Source: Aspergillus flavus
Lineage: Eukaryota > Ascomycota > Eurotiomycetes > Eurotiales > Aspergillaceae
Direction of reading: 5' to 3'
NCBI RefSeq assembly: GCF_009017415.1
Contig: NC_092406.1
Location: 682,001-746,000 of the forward strand
DNA: 64,000 bases
The position numbers were made by a program, and so were the translations under genes. The notes under the pieces are model-generated. The model was not told where the DNA came from, did not search any database, and worked only from the letters and a program-made list of their open reading frames with translations. Positions 10,495 through 22,579 of the stretch are shown here, piece after piece (the stretch's first letter is position 1; each line of letters starts with the position of its first letter).

Positions 10495-12222
10495 AGAAGC
10501 AGCATAATCTCAGTGTCTTTTCAGAATTCATCATTGATAATTGATTATCTGTGCTCCATCCTAGCCAGAGTGGTTATGCAGGAAGCAAATTGCCATCCCT
10601 TCATACCTCATGTAATCGCTCCAATTTCCAGTTAATAAAAGTTCTTTGTTTTGTCGACGGCCTGGAAAACCTGAAATTGGCTAGTTTTCGTACTACTTTA
10701 ATATTGAAATTGATTCATTATTTTTCTAATTCAGGAGCGGTGGTGTAGTAAAGACTTTATTTTAATTGGATATAATGAAGAAAAGAGATCTCCCGTAAGA
10801 GTCGTTCAGGTCAACATTGCTCCTGAAGTCTAACATCAACATGATAAAGCCATAGCTCCCTCCAGAGTCAACAGAAAGCGGCGTCTCAAGTGTATGTCCA
10901 ACAGACAAAGGATACAAACACGTGGCGGCGCATCATCCCAAGACTGCACAATATACCGACTCTTTACAGAGCCACTACCCTTTGATCAGGCGGTCGGGGT
11001 AGTATATGCTTAATGACGTAAAGATAGCTAGCTTCACTACTGATGTTTTGTTTCTGGCGCTGAATACATACATAAATCTGTGTTGATCCTTATGTAATGA
11101 ATTCGACCAGACCGCCGATGTGATAAATTGACCAGTCACATCACAACGAATGTAGGAACCAATTCGCATTCGAAGCAACCTATTGTAAAGAATAGGCCGA
11201 AAGCTCGGTCATAGATTCCGTTACTGTGCATAACTCACTTTTGTACCTGGTGGTAGTTGGGTCTGATTGTTTGGACTGAAGATCTTAGGGCATCTGTGGA
11301 TACTTGGGACGTGATTCGTTGGACACAGATCTCGCTCTTATAGTATACTACCAACAACAACAAAGTATTTTTAGATATTTGCGTCTTGGACACAGTGTCC
11401 CATATTCGAAGCTTTGTTTTCTCTCCGATTCACAAAAAATGAAGGACACGGAATTGGAGTAATGTTTTGAATCGATCGCAATCCGCGGTATTATTAGATT
11501 TCCCCGTACGCACCGTGGGCCTATCGGGGTTTGGAGCCCCATCCTTGTTTCAACGTTGCCGAATATCCTTCTATCTTTAGACAAGGCACACCCTGGTGTC
11601 CAGTGTTGTCCGATATGCTTCAGGTATATGCAGGTCACTACAGCAAGGGATAACACGCGGTCAAACAATCAAACGAATGTTTATTCGCCTCCTGGAGAAG
11701 AATGTGTGGCATTGGTAATGGAAATGGCTGCTTCTGCAATAGTATTTTGTTAAACAAAATGGTGAAGTAGAGAGGTCCTCAAATCGAGCACTGCTACAGC
11801 GAAGATACGAGCATATATTTCTCGCGGTCTGGGGAAATGCAGTATCATCCGATATTCGATTGTGTCTCTCCTTCCTGTATAGGAAAGGAACTGCATCGGA
11901 AGAGATTCACCTCCGAGATGGGGCTAAGATATGCATAGTCGTGTGCATCACAGTCGCCCTTACATTACAATATCCCCAACGCGAACAATACGCTGCTATT
12001 CGCGAGAGACCTCCAGTGCCGAGAATTGGTCGTATTGGGGTCGCTTCCGTCTACCCCAGCCATGCAACGTATCCCTCACCTTCAGAGTCGATGGCCATGA
12101 CCACCTATCTCAATATAAAAGAAGGACAATTCTCAGGTTCTGAATCTCATAACAAGCAGACTTCAACATATCCAACACTCTCACAATCAACGCACTTCAA
12201 AGTTACTTTCGAACAATCCAGA
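10495..12222. other. Long intergenic stretch
   Basis: About 1.7 kb with short unrelated frames and AT-rich segments. The only site I can support is TATAAAA at 12114-12120, about 105 bp upstream of the KP4-like gene and probably its TATA box. Confidence 0.4.
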
Positions 12223-12631
12223 ATGCAATTCACTACCATCATCAACGTCGCACTCCTTGTGGCTGGCAGCCTGGGCTACGCCAACAAGTAAGCTGACTCA
12301 TTCTGTTCCAGTCGAACTTGCTAACGACAATTACTCCTAAAGCTGCAAGGGCTCCAGCAATTCTCCCAGCATTACCGACTGCCAGGAGGCTATTCGCAGG
12401 ATCGACGAGAGTTCATCCTACGGCGACGGGGCTGAGTTCTCCGTCGGAAACTGCTACATGGTCTATGCCACCAACGGTGCTGGTGAACACAAGGTCGACG
12501 GCAAGACCATCCGTAACACAGCACAATCGATCCTGGACTCATGTGGCCACCACAAGGGAAGCTACGGCACCAACAACGACTGTGACTCTTGCCACGTTAC
12601 TGTCAACTACAGGGCTCCTAAGAAGTTCTAA
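12223..12631 (+). CDS. Small secreted cysteine-rich protein, KP4-like
   Basis: Exons 12223-12287 and 12343-12631, with a 55-nt intron carrying a GCTAAC branch site; 117 residues. A signal peptide (MQFTTIINVALLVAGSLGYA) is followed by a mature part of about 97 residues with six cysteines, an even number that suggests three disulfides. The order of elements (C-K-G-S near the start, a DC, an NC with a hydrophobic strand, a helical segment, an SCG and a final NDCDSC plus VTVNY strand) resembles the KP4 alpha/beta-sandwich family of fungal secreted proteins. This assignment rests on pattern only. It appears intact, with its own TATA box. Possible roles are antagonism or host interaction; none is shown. 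Confidence 0.7.
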
Positions 12632-14437
12632 GAGCCGAATGGACGATGCTTCCTGTGATGTCTCTTGCCGTCCGGGGTTATTATTGCATTCTGCGGTGGA
12701 GTCTAGCATAGAAAAGAAAGAACGAACGGGATCTCTTTCCGTGGGGAGCTTTGTTGCTGCGGCTGGGCTGCATATATACTTAGAGAGACAAGCAGTATAG
12801 ATACTGAAGTCATGAATTTATTATGTTCCCTCAATAATTACTGACGTGTACCTTTATTGGGGCTTCGAAAGCAATACATGGGCGACCCTTCCGTAGATGT
12901 ACTATCTATGGAAAGGACGATACGAGGCTATTGCAATTGTCTCAATGTTAAAACCTTAATAGGATGGTTGCAGACCCGAGACACGGATATCTATATTAGT
13001 GTACCATCATTGCTATCTCTACCAATTACAGTTACCCAAGTGAGGATTATTGTGAGCCAACTCAAAAAATGGGACGAAAAGATCATACTGCAACACAAGA
13101 ACTCCTGACACATGGATGTACTCCTAATACTAACCAGACATAGCACGCGGCGATAATAGACTCTAGCTTATACAGGAAGACATGCAATACCCGCCTAAGT
13201 AGCCCACTACTAATCTGGTCAGTTGGGTTCGCATCATTGTGATATGTGAGAGCTCCAAGATCGTAGTGAGAAAGCTGATTAATTAATAATTCTATCTAAG
13301 CATTGTGTTTCCCTACGACCAAGTAGCGTTGTAGATTATATAATGTCAGCCAATTAGTTAGATAAGACTCTTTTTTAAAATCAATCCTTGACAGGCCCGG
13401 CTCCAGGTTGGGTTTCCATGCAGATTTAGGTTGACCTGACTGCTTTTATCTCCCCCTCATCTCGTCGTCAAGTGAAATCATCAACCCTTGCACACTCACA
13501 TATCGGCATATCGTCGACAGCTGGACCATTCTTGCCAAGTCCATTCCCCTGTCTTTAGAACAAATAATTGAACTCCATGGCCTATAATGAATGGGATGTT
13601 CTCGTTCCACAAATTCGTGAGCAGATTCTAGGTAGCTATCCGACGCACCCCCCTAATCTTATAGTAATCTGATATGCCGGTTTGCAGCAAATGCTCGAAC
13701 TATATGGCGCGGATATCCGGACATCGAGTTGATAACGGGGAAGCAGACAAAAGGATCAGATTCTGGTGAGCAAACCTTATAGTCGTCGCTTATAGGCCGC
13801 AGCTCTTGAACTTGATAATCATCCTAGATGAGACAACACCGTACTATGCTTATATAACGAGCAGAACAGTTCAACCTGCGATAATAGGTGTTCCTTTCGA
13901 GGTGCTTGCTGCAGTTGAACATTCATCGCGGCCCTCATCTGCTGCCACCGCGCAACCTTCCTTAGGTTACAAGATACGATACTTATGAACTCTCCAGTGT
14001 CGCTGGCGCTGGTAGGAGCCCGGAACTGGATGAGATGATTTTTCACGAGCTGGAGGTCCGATGGGAGTCGTGGAAAGTGGTTGAACGACTCTTCCCGTGC
14101 GCGCGAACGCTTGGATTGGCAGGAGGTCAGAATAGTAAAACAATACTCGTGGAGAGTGCGGTATCCTGTTTAATTAGATACTGGAATTACCATTAAGCGA
14201 TGAATTTTCCTTTGTCGGAGAATATCGAAATAAAGGAAAAGTGACACAGGGAGAGAAACATTACTGGACCATTCTTCAGGTTGGGAGTAAGCTTTATTAC
14301 TGCAAAAAAAGATAAAAAATACTAGCGGATTGGGCCCTATCATGAGCACGATATAGGTGCAAGAAGACAACAACTTGATTTCACTAAAAACTATCATTCT
14401 ATGTCAGACTATCCAATACATCCCCAATGGATCGACG
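12632..14437. other. Long intergenic stretch, one doubtful gene remnant
   Basis: Mostly short AT-rich frames. From 13577 a frame opens with MAYNEWDVLVPQIREQIL, is followed by a plausible GTAGCT...TTTGCAG intron, and continues as ANARTIWRGYPDIELITGKQ to about 13766. No family is recognised and later exons are not convincing, so I do not call it a gene. Confidence 0.3.
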
Positions 14438-14443
14438 CATACT

Positions 14444-16348
14444 TCATGGAGTAACAATATTGAAGTTAGGATCACCCGGATCAAGCAACGACGCAAGCAT
14501 ATCCAGCGCAGTAGTATCTCCATCAATGACAACGCCGGTATTAACCAAAGCCTCTGGATCAGGCCCATACACAGCAAGCGCAGTCAACTGCTTAGCAGTA
14601 CCAGTCAGAGTCACCTGAGCAGCGTCCGACTGGCCAGCGGTGCTGTAGACGAGTGCCCCGTTAGAGAGCCAGGAATGGTAAGTTTTATTATCTTGATCCG
14701 AAACGACGAGATCCATAAGCACCTTCTTATCCCACGCCTCAGGTCCTTTAATCTGGATAGCGAGAGTGTCCAGGACCATATCTGGGCTGAGCTGGCCCGC
14801 CACATCTGCCGAGGCCGTCTGTGTAGGCGTGCCAAAGTTGCCACTGCGCAGCTCAGTCGCTCCGGAGATGTAAAAGTTTCGCCAGGTCCCGTTTTCGGCG
14901 CCGTATCCCAGTTGTTCGTACACATCTGCCAGCTTGTTGCAGGCATCCTTGTTGTCGGGGTTGTTGAAGACGGCATGACTCAGAAGTTCAGCGGCCCAGC
15001 GGTAGTCTCCTTTTAGGTATTCCTTGACACCCTGTTCGATGATCTCATCCTCACCAATGAGTTTCACGTACCTTTTGGCCTTCTCGACGGGGGTGTGCTC
15101 CCACAGATGAGCTGGGTTGCCGTCGAACCAGCCGACGTAGCGTTGATAGATGGCTTTGACGTTGTGGCTCAGAGAGCCGTAGTAGCCACGGCAATACCAA
15201 GACTGATCAAGGGCCGGCGGCAAGGTCAGCATTTCGGCGATCTCAGGGCCGTTGTATCCCTTGTTCAGCAGGCGGAGGGTCTGGTCATGCACATATGCGT
15301 ACAGGTCACGCTGGTAGGTGAGGAACTTCAGGATGTTGTCATTGCCCCAGGTTGGCCAGTGATGCTGGGCGAAAACGACCTCGACTTTGCTGCCGTAGCG
15401 GTCAATGGTCTCTGTGAGGTACTTGGCCCAGGAGTGCGGATCGCGGACGACAGCGCCACGCAGGGTCAGGATGTTGTGGAAGGTGTGAGTGGCGTCCTCG
15501 GCAGCACAGAGTGCGTTGAGATCGGAGAACCAGATGAGCATTTCGGAAGGCGCCTCGGTGTCCGGTGCCATCTGGAACTCCATTTGGATCCCATCGATTG
15601 TTGTCTTTTCCCCTGTGCTTTTGATAATCATGTTGGGAGGGTGACGGTGCCGGTGGATGTAGTCTGTCCCAAACCAGCACCGATCTGACCTCTCGGTCCG
15701 CGCTCGAGGGCAGCACCGTACATGTACGCGGCGCGGCGGCTCATTGAAGTGCCAGTGTAGACGTTCTCGGAGACAGCATGCTCCAGGAAGCCCTCGGGGG
15801 CAATGATCTAGACGTCCTTTTCCTCGACATCCTTTTCGCTGACGAAGCCTTTGACCCCACCGAAGTGGTCAACGTGGGAGTGCGTATAAATGATAGCCTT
15901 GACGTCTCTGTTGCTGCCCCGATGTTTCTGATAGAGGGCGAGTGCAGCAGCACCGGTCTCCAGCGAAGTGAGGGGATCGATGACAATGATGCCCTCGTCG
16001 CCCTCAATGATGGTCGTGTTCGAGAGGTCGAGTCCACGCACTTGGTAGATGGGCCCGGCGACATGATATAGTCCATTCTTGCGAGTAAGTTGCGACTGGC
16101 GCCACAGACTTGGGTTGGCTGAGAATGGACCGTCCTCCTTCAGGAAAATCGTAGACATCGTTGTCCCACACCACGCCTTGATCATTGGTGACCTGGTTAG
16201 GGTGGAGGTGACCTCTCCAGCCCTGTCTAGAGTCGTCAAAGTCCTGCTGGTCATCGAAGGGTAGACTTTGTTTGACCTCCTTCCACTGCTCGATGATGTG
16301 GAGGCTTGGAGGATGCGAATCCTCAGGATTGATGGTTGGCTGGCTCAT
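14444..16348 (-). pseudogene. Alkyl sulfatase (SdsA1/BDS1-type), three inactivating lesions
   Basis: The whole length of a class III metallo-beta-lactamase-type alkylsulfatase can be followed: N-terminal PFDDQQDFDDSRQGW and VVWDNDVYDF, then NPSLWRQSQL and YQVRGLDLSNTTIIEGD, the zinc motif YTHSHVDHFGGVKG, IIAPEGFLEHAVSENV, AAEDATHTFHNILTLRGAV, HHWPTWGN, the dimerisation part GYYGSLSHNVKAIYQRY with GYGAENGTWRNFY, and an SCP2-like C-terminal domain. Three lesions break it. A one-base shift lies in the run at 16145-16148; a TAG at 15808-15810 sits immediately before IIAPEG; a second one-base shift lies near 15632-15640. The 3' part (15631-14444) remains a 395-codon open frame. Without the lesions it would hydrolyse primary alkyl sulfates such as SDS (family knowledge). 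Confidence 0.9.
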
Positions 16349-17500
16349 GATGTATATTCAATTATTGAGGTTGAAGTAGTTTCAAATATTTTGAGCTCGA
16401 ATTTCATAGAGACTAAGTGATGTTCTGAGATTTTCGGTGATACTATTCATGATGGAGAGAACGATTCCACGGCTCCATTGGAGCTTGATTTATCTTGCCG
16501 GGACGCGAATATCCCCCTCATCTCGTATTGGCAAAAAGACGTACATATGCACACTGACGAAAGCGACTTGGGTGTTTAGAATCGTTTCACAGCGGGGTTT
16601 GCTGTGTGGATGTAAACATTGCTTGTATGCCCAGAAGTTGAATAAATTAAAGATAAATTGAAAGACATAGATAGAACAGGGTTCGCCCCAAATCTGACTG
16701 GTGAACAACATTTGGCCACTTGGGCTAAACGGCGCCATCCCGTTAGCTTCACTCAGCTGATCAGCTCGGACTTCAGCTGAGGTGGAGATGCACCTGGAAA
16801 CCTAACCTTCTAAATGCATGCCAAGAACAACCCCTCTGAGACGAGCGAATGGACGAAGCTATGGTGAACAAGATCCTGCAGCAGCTCATTCCAGTGGTGC
16901 TCAGTCGTGTGGATCTACACCCATCCAAGGCAGGTTCAATTTATAATAGCATCACTTTCTACTCATCGTTGAGAAAGAAAACAGCGAGGCCCCCCGCATC
17001 CAGTCAGCCAATTGACTGCATCTCATGTTTCACCGCAGGATCCTGCTAGATGAGATTCTGCTTCATCTCCGAAGAAGCAAAGAGGATCATGTCGATGAGA
17101 TGACAAATCCTAGTACGTGATAACTAGGGACCCATTTGCAAATGGGACTCTAGTCTCGCCACTGGCTGGGGGTCTCAGCCAGGATCCCCAAAATGCCGAA
17201 CCTGTCACACCTTGATCGCCCGTTACACAATCGTATCTCTAATTGCTTCGTTTAGTCGCCGCGCCCTTCAGCTGGATCTTCAGCTTCCTTTTTCTTCTGA
17301 TCACGTAGGGTATATCAATGGCGTCTGTGTGGCGAGGAAGCCGAATTCCTCCGGCATAAATAGGGCCACTTCCTTCTCCCTCTTTCCTGTAGAATTAAAC
17401 ACAGACTGGACACCGGCTATACTTTTCTCTCCAAGTCAAAGCCTCTGACGGACCTTTCTCATCAGAAAGAAAAAAGGCATAACTCATCACCTCTTTGACC
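16349..17500. other. Intergenic stretch
   Basis: Contains the upstream region of the sulfatase pseudogene and the promoter of the thioredoxin-like gene, including CATAAATAG near 17353. The open frame 16849-17049 shows no family resemblance. Confidence 0.4.
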
Positions 17501-18002
17501 ATGGACCAGCTCAACAGGTAAACATACTCCTTCATACACCCTGGAACTCTTCTCCGAAGAGCAACAACAAGATGCAGAGGGGAATTCTGACATCCCATCC
17601 AGCAAGCAAGAAATCAACGACGCCATCGCAAAGCACGGGTCCTTCGTCCTAATGTTCACGGCCGTGTGGAGTGACGTCGGCAATATAACCAAGCGCAATT
17701 ATGAGAGGTAAAGCAGCCACCCTAATTTCCTACCTTGTGAGGTTTCGAATGATGATGCGTTACCTCGTTTCAACTCTTTTGTTGCTTGATAGTAACCCAA
17801 GGATATTAGAATCGGTGCCAAATACCCTACCGTGTACATGGCCTGGGTTAGCACCGATGACCATCCCGAGCTGGCCGAGGAATGGGGTTTTACTGCTATT
17901 CCGGCTACTGTTGCATATAAGAATGGTACCAAAGTCGACTACTTCATCGGACCCCAATACTTGGACGAGCAGGTCGAGCAGTTTATCAAGAAGACGCTCT
18001 AA
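17501..18002 (+). CDS. Thioredoxin-fold protein lacking the CxxC active site
   Basis: Exons 17501-17517 (17 nt), 17603-17707 and 17810-18002; 104 residues, the length of a classical thioredoxin. The fold is recognisable: FVLMFTAVWSD, then YERIGAKYPTVYMAWVSTDD, LAEEWGFTAIPATVAYKNG (with the cis-proline loop) and the C-terminal helix LDEQVEQFIKKTL. Where thioredoxins have WCGPC this protein has WSDVG, so both redox cysteines are replaced and dithiol-disulfide exchange is not expected. No signal peptide is seen, so it is probably cytosolic. The 17-nt first exon was chosen because MDQLN joins in frame at AG/C to SKQEINDAIAK and no other ATG fits. A redox-inactive scaffold role or an early stage of gene decay are both possible. 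Confidence 0.75.
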
Positions 18003-21000
18003 GCGGGTGGAGGCCATGTCGTGGCAGTCGCATGATTTCTTTTGGTGGTAGCAAGTTATTTTTATGTAGATAGATGGAAGTTAATGAGACGGATGATTTG
18101 TGTAGCGCATTTACCAATTGAGTGCACTCCAAGTGGGGTGTGGAGAAAGGTGGGGGTTTCAGGTCGGCTTAAGCAGACACGTTCCGAGTACAATCGTCTT
18201 TGCGGCCAATTGGAGCCCACGATATCGACTCCTATTTGCTCTTTCATACTAAGATTGGCATAATTTGTTTGACAAATATTTCAAACCGCCCTGCAACATG
18301 CTCCAGCGAGGATAACAGCCTCTGTCGTTTGACCCGGAGGGGTTTGTAGTTTGCCAGTATTTCTCTTTCTGAAAGTCTCCGAGCCGTAGCAATAAATGGA
18401 ATGACACTAATACATAATGCGCTGGAAGTCTTGTCGCGCCTCTTTCAGACTGTGGAAGTCGTCCAACCATCCGACAACATTTGTCGTGCTGCTACACTGG
18501 TACAGCTACTGGAAATACCGACCGAGATTACACGGGTATCTTTCATGGTGTAAGTGATATCTTCCCTTGCTGAGCAATGATAATTTATGCAATTCGAACT
18601 AACAGCAAGTGAAACGACTGGTGTAAGTGATAGCTCCCGCTCCTGAATAACAATGCTTCTGTGGTTAGGGCTGACAGCGAGTGATGGATCCGAGGTAAGT
18701 CATGTGTCGAACAAACACCTTTGGCTACAACTTACAATCTTCTAGTAAACGAATTTTCTTCACGCCGTTCTTGGACATTCCACACAGGTTGTATTGAACA
18801 CCGGATTTGTTAGAAATTTTGATTTCTTCGGTGGATATTAATTTGTCGGCCTTGATATGGATTTTCCCTAGGATTTATAGGTTTCGATTTATCGTTTTAC
18901 AAGTGCAAAGCCTAATTTATTGTCGAACCTGTTGGCTCTGAGACTTTGAATTGTTAGTAAGCTGTAATGTATCCCGTAAGCGAGTGATGCATGCAAGCGA
19001 GTGATGCACCCGCCCACTCATCCCTCCATTACCAATCTTTCTCTTTCCTCCCAAGTAGTGCCATTGCACTCCAAGTCCACTACCTGGAGATAGGAGTACG
19101 TTCGCGTATACAGGGGAATAGATGTTAAATGAGAGATAGTCACATGCTTATTAGCAGCGCATCCGCAGCGCATCATCAGTTTGCTGGTCCCATCCATTGA
19201 AGTACTACGAGGACTATCGCGATCCACCCGCGTTTCCATCGACATTCTAATTACAGGGGTGAGAAAAAGCCAGAGAGCCCCAAACGCTTACTTCAGCTAC
19301 TCCAAACACAAAGTGAGGTACGATAAGAAGGTACAATATAGAACATATATTACAAGAGGTCTGGAGAGTACCTGCGCAAGGGAAATAGTTAGTGTCAAAG
19401 GTAAACTCACCAGGCAAGTCTGAGAATTGGCCAGGGATTTTGAGGTTCGCGCTAATCATATGCAAAGTAAATCAGCAACTACACTTATCATACTTGGGAC
19501 TCCAAGAGGAAAACGCGGGGCTCAGGATACAATTGTTCAAGTCGGAGGCAGCAGGGCCGTCAAACCGCTCTTCTACGAGCCTGTTGCCGGATACTTACTT
19601 GAAAGACCGGAAGACCAAATCAACCGGCGGTACGTCGAGAGCGAGCATTACCGGAAAGCATGGTGTCGGGCTGATATAATCATGCCAACCAAAGACTGCA
19701 GTAATACGCTGTTACTGCATGGATTCGCGTGGACCTTGGATCCATTTTGCTGTTCATATACAAAGATTTGAACTTGAGCACAAGTCCGCCTAGGAGAGCA
19801 AGTCCTTTTTGCACAGCACGAGTCTTTGGCTTGCTATCTATTTTGGATTCATTACGGTAAGGACACAAGAGGCCTCTTGATAGGAGAGGATAATGCTGTA
19901 GTGATGACTAATGATAGACGAGTTTGATGTTTATGAATGAAAATGAAACCCTGAAAGCAGGTTTACCTGTTGGTTAGAAAACCTTCGTTCTCATTACTTT
20001 GAAAGCCGCCAAGAGCTAATTAAGATCAGAGAACAACGTCCGATTTGATTCATAACAGGTACGATACGGCTTTCTATTTTCTAAACAACCAATAACCCGT
20101 AAAACCATTCTGAACCATGCCCCAACTTCAGGCGCTTCACTTGCTAAGTCAAGAAGGACCTCTAGATTAAAATCGAATAGTACAGCTAGTTAATCTGCAG
20201 GATGCTAGATTCGTACCACCGTACCCACATGGATCAAAGACAACCATGAACCATTTACCACATTCGGCTATTAGTCCTCAGATCCTTGCTGACAGAGTTT
20301 GTCAAAGCTTTAGCAAAGCAGCTGGCTACCTTCCGATCCCCATATGGATGCAGGAATATATATTTTTAGGTGAATCCGGACCCTGACCCCTTACCAGGAT
20401 CGGTACCTCCGTGTCTGACTTTTGTAATTTAGTAAATTAAAATGTAGCAGCGCAATTAAAACTATTAATTAGAGATAGACATGAGTTACAATCTGTGGGA
20501 AATGAGGATTGAAGATCCATTGCCCCTGAAGCTAGCACACGTTAGGCGCGAGCCAAAGTACCCGAAGGAGTTTTAGGGCGAAAGGAACTACCAGAACTGG
20601 CATGTCACATGATCATAGGTCAAGTGGCTCGTGGTTGTCTCGCTTTAATCTTGACCTCAACACAGCTAGTTAACATGCTAAGAGATGTAGGCACAGTGCC
20701 AAATACTGAGTGTTCTAGTAGACCAAAATTTGAGATGGAAGCGTAACAGTGAGGAGCCTTCTGTATTACTAGGGCGATCCCAGTATGAACTTAGTAAAAG
20801 TGAGCAAGATCGAAGGATGTGTAGGGCATCATTAAGAGCATATAAAAAACGGTAAACAGAGGCAACGGAATGCAAATCCCACAAGGTACCTAGCCGGTTT
20901 GTCAATCCTTAAAGTACGGCGCGAATAAATGAAGCCAATTGGAAAGCACGCCGTTGAGGATCCTATAGCGGGTCCTGTTCTACCATTTGCTCCACTGTCA

Positions 21001-22579
21001 TCGTGGCTGATATGGCAGAAGGTGTCCTGTGGTTCAGCATAATTAGCGCGAGACCCTGAACCAGGGTACATGCAAACCATTTCAACGACGTGCAGCACAC
21101 TTGTGGACTCTTAGCTACTTGGAGCCGATGAGGGTGGAAAAGAAGTCCGCTGAGATTTCGTGCATTATGGGGATCCATCACAAAGCACTGGTCAACTATG
21201 ATGATAGTATTGGGAGCCCCAGGGTCTCTAGATCTCACCTCCATTGTGCTTTATTGGATGGTATCTAATCTACAGACAATATTAGTGGCTATCGCAATAT
21301 TAGGGCTGGAATCCACAACGAGGCACTTGATTGAATGCACTAGCTCGACAAGGAAGAAGTTAGGGTTCCGTTTTGAGCATGGGAAGCATATAGTGCTGCA
21401 GTAGTACACGCATCGTTTTGCTTGCTAGCTCCTGGGCCCTGGTAAGTGAAAGCATAAACTACACGAGGCGCAGTTTAAAACCGGGTCAAGGACAGAGATC
21501 CTTTGAAACGCAAGAATCAGCATCTGGTTGTGGGCGATCAAACAGTGTTTTACCCCGGCCTGTGCTCGTCTGCACTGCCGTGTCCATCTCGTTGGGAACT
21601 CAGTCTAATCCTCCATAACTCTAATCTGAGACTGAAAAGTTGGCACAGTGAGACTATGCGATCCTTCAGGAACTGAAATTTGTGTCAAGTGGGATAAGCT
21701 GGTGTTTTATCCTATCGTGTTGGTGCAAATCCGACCCACCCGAAACTTTCCGAGCATAAATGTCTTAGGGTTTGGCATCACAGCCAATAGGAGTCACGGA
21801 TTTGTTAAGCTTCGGCGCCATCGGCAGATCATTTTCACCCCCGCCGAACGGAATGTCCAAGCTTGATGGTATTCCAAGGCTTTTGAGTGACATGGATCCC
21901 CGAACCTTGTCGTCTTTGTTTCCTCTGGAGGTATTCTTTGCGGTTATACTGAAATATCAAGTTACTTTACCAAATCCATCATCCCGACGTGATCCCGATT
22001 CGGCCATCCATTTTGACGCCGGTCTAGAACGTATGCTATAGGGAGGATTATAGACTAATTTTACTTAGATTACAGCATCATATGATAAAGATCTTCACGT
22101 AATTTAACTAACAGATCGATCGTCTCGCTTTTTAAAACTAGTCTCAGACATAGATAAAGCACGCCAAAAATAATTTTAATTTTATTAACTTTTTCCTATC
22201 CGAATAAGGAAATTTCAAAGCGAGCCAGGTCTTTCACCGATCGGCTCTCGCCAATGTCGCTTGTCGGGCGAAGGAAAGTTCGCAACCAACGTTTCTCCAA
22301 TGTCTCTCAAAAGTGGATCTTACTCCACCCAGTTAGGGTATATATGTATACTGGATATAGTTGGGGATCATGACGTCGCTGACTGTACAAAACAGCTAAG
22401 ATTGACAAAAGTACACTATATTTAACTGGAACAACGGTCTGGTAACCGGCCACGCGATGTAGACATGTCACATCCTCCAACACCCCACACTTTTTCACCC
22501 CTCTTGTGGTCACTTTATTTCTTTGATTTCTCTCCGCGTCCTGTGGCGGGCGTGAATGTTTCTTCTGGCATTCACAACA
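18003..22579. other. 4.6 kb stretch without recognisable genes
   Basis: No frame resembles a known family. Notable items are the tandem splice-like units at 18546-18700 (separate entry), a direct duplication AAGCGAGTGATGCA near 18977-19006, and AT-rich segments. Frames such as 19427-19771 (+), 20963-21244 (-) and 21772-22041 (+) are open but unassigned. It may be an eroded transposon or gene-loss region; I see no terminal repeats or transposase motifs. Confidence 0.4.
18546..18700 (+). repeat. Tandem about 73-bp units with splice-like boundaries
   Basis: GGTGTAAGTGATA occurs at 18547 and again at 18620. Each copy is followed by a segment ending in CTAACAGCAAGTGA or CTGACAGCGAGTGA, and a third GTAAGT follows at 18695. 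The layout looks like a duplicated intron plus mini-exon (donor GTAAGT, branch CTAAC/CTGAC, acceptor CAG). The frame before it (18430-18546) is open but unassigned. Confidence 0.45.

Noticed and set aside
15095..15688. 197-codon plus-strand frame over the alkylsulfatase
   Set aside because: Antisense shadow of a strongly conserved region; the Val/Gly-rich composition is typical of reversed coding strand.
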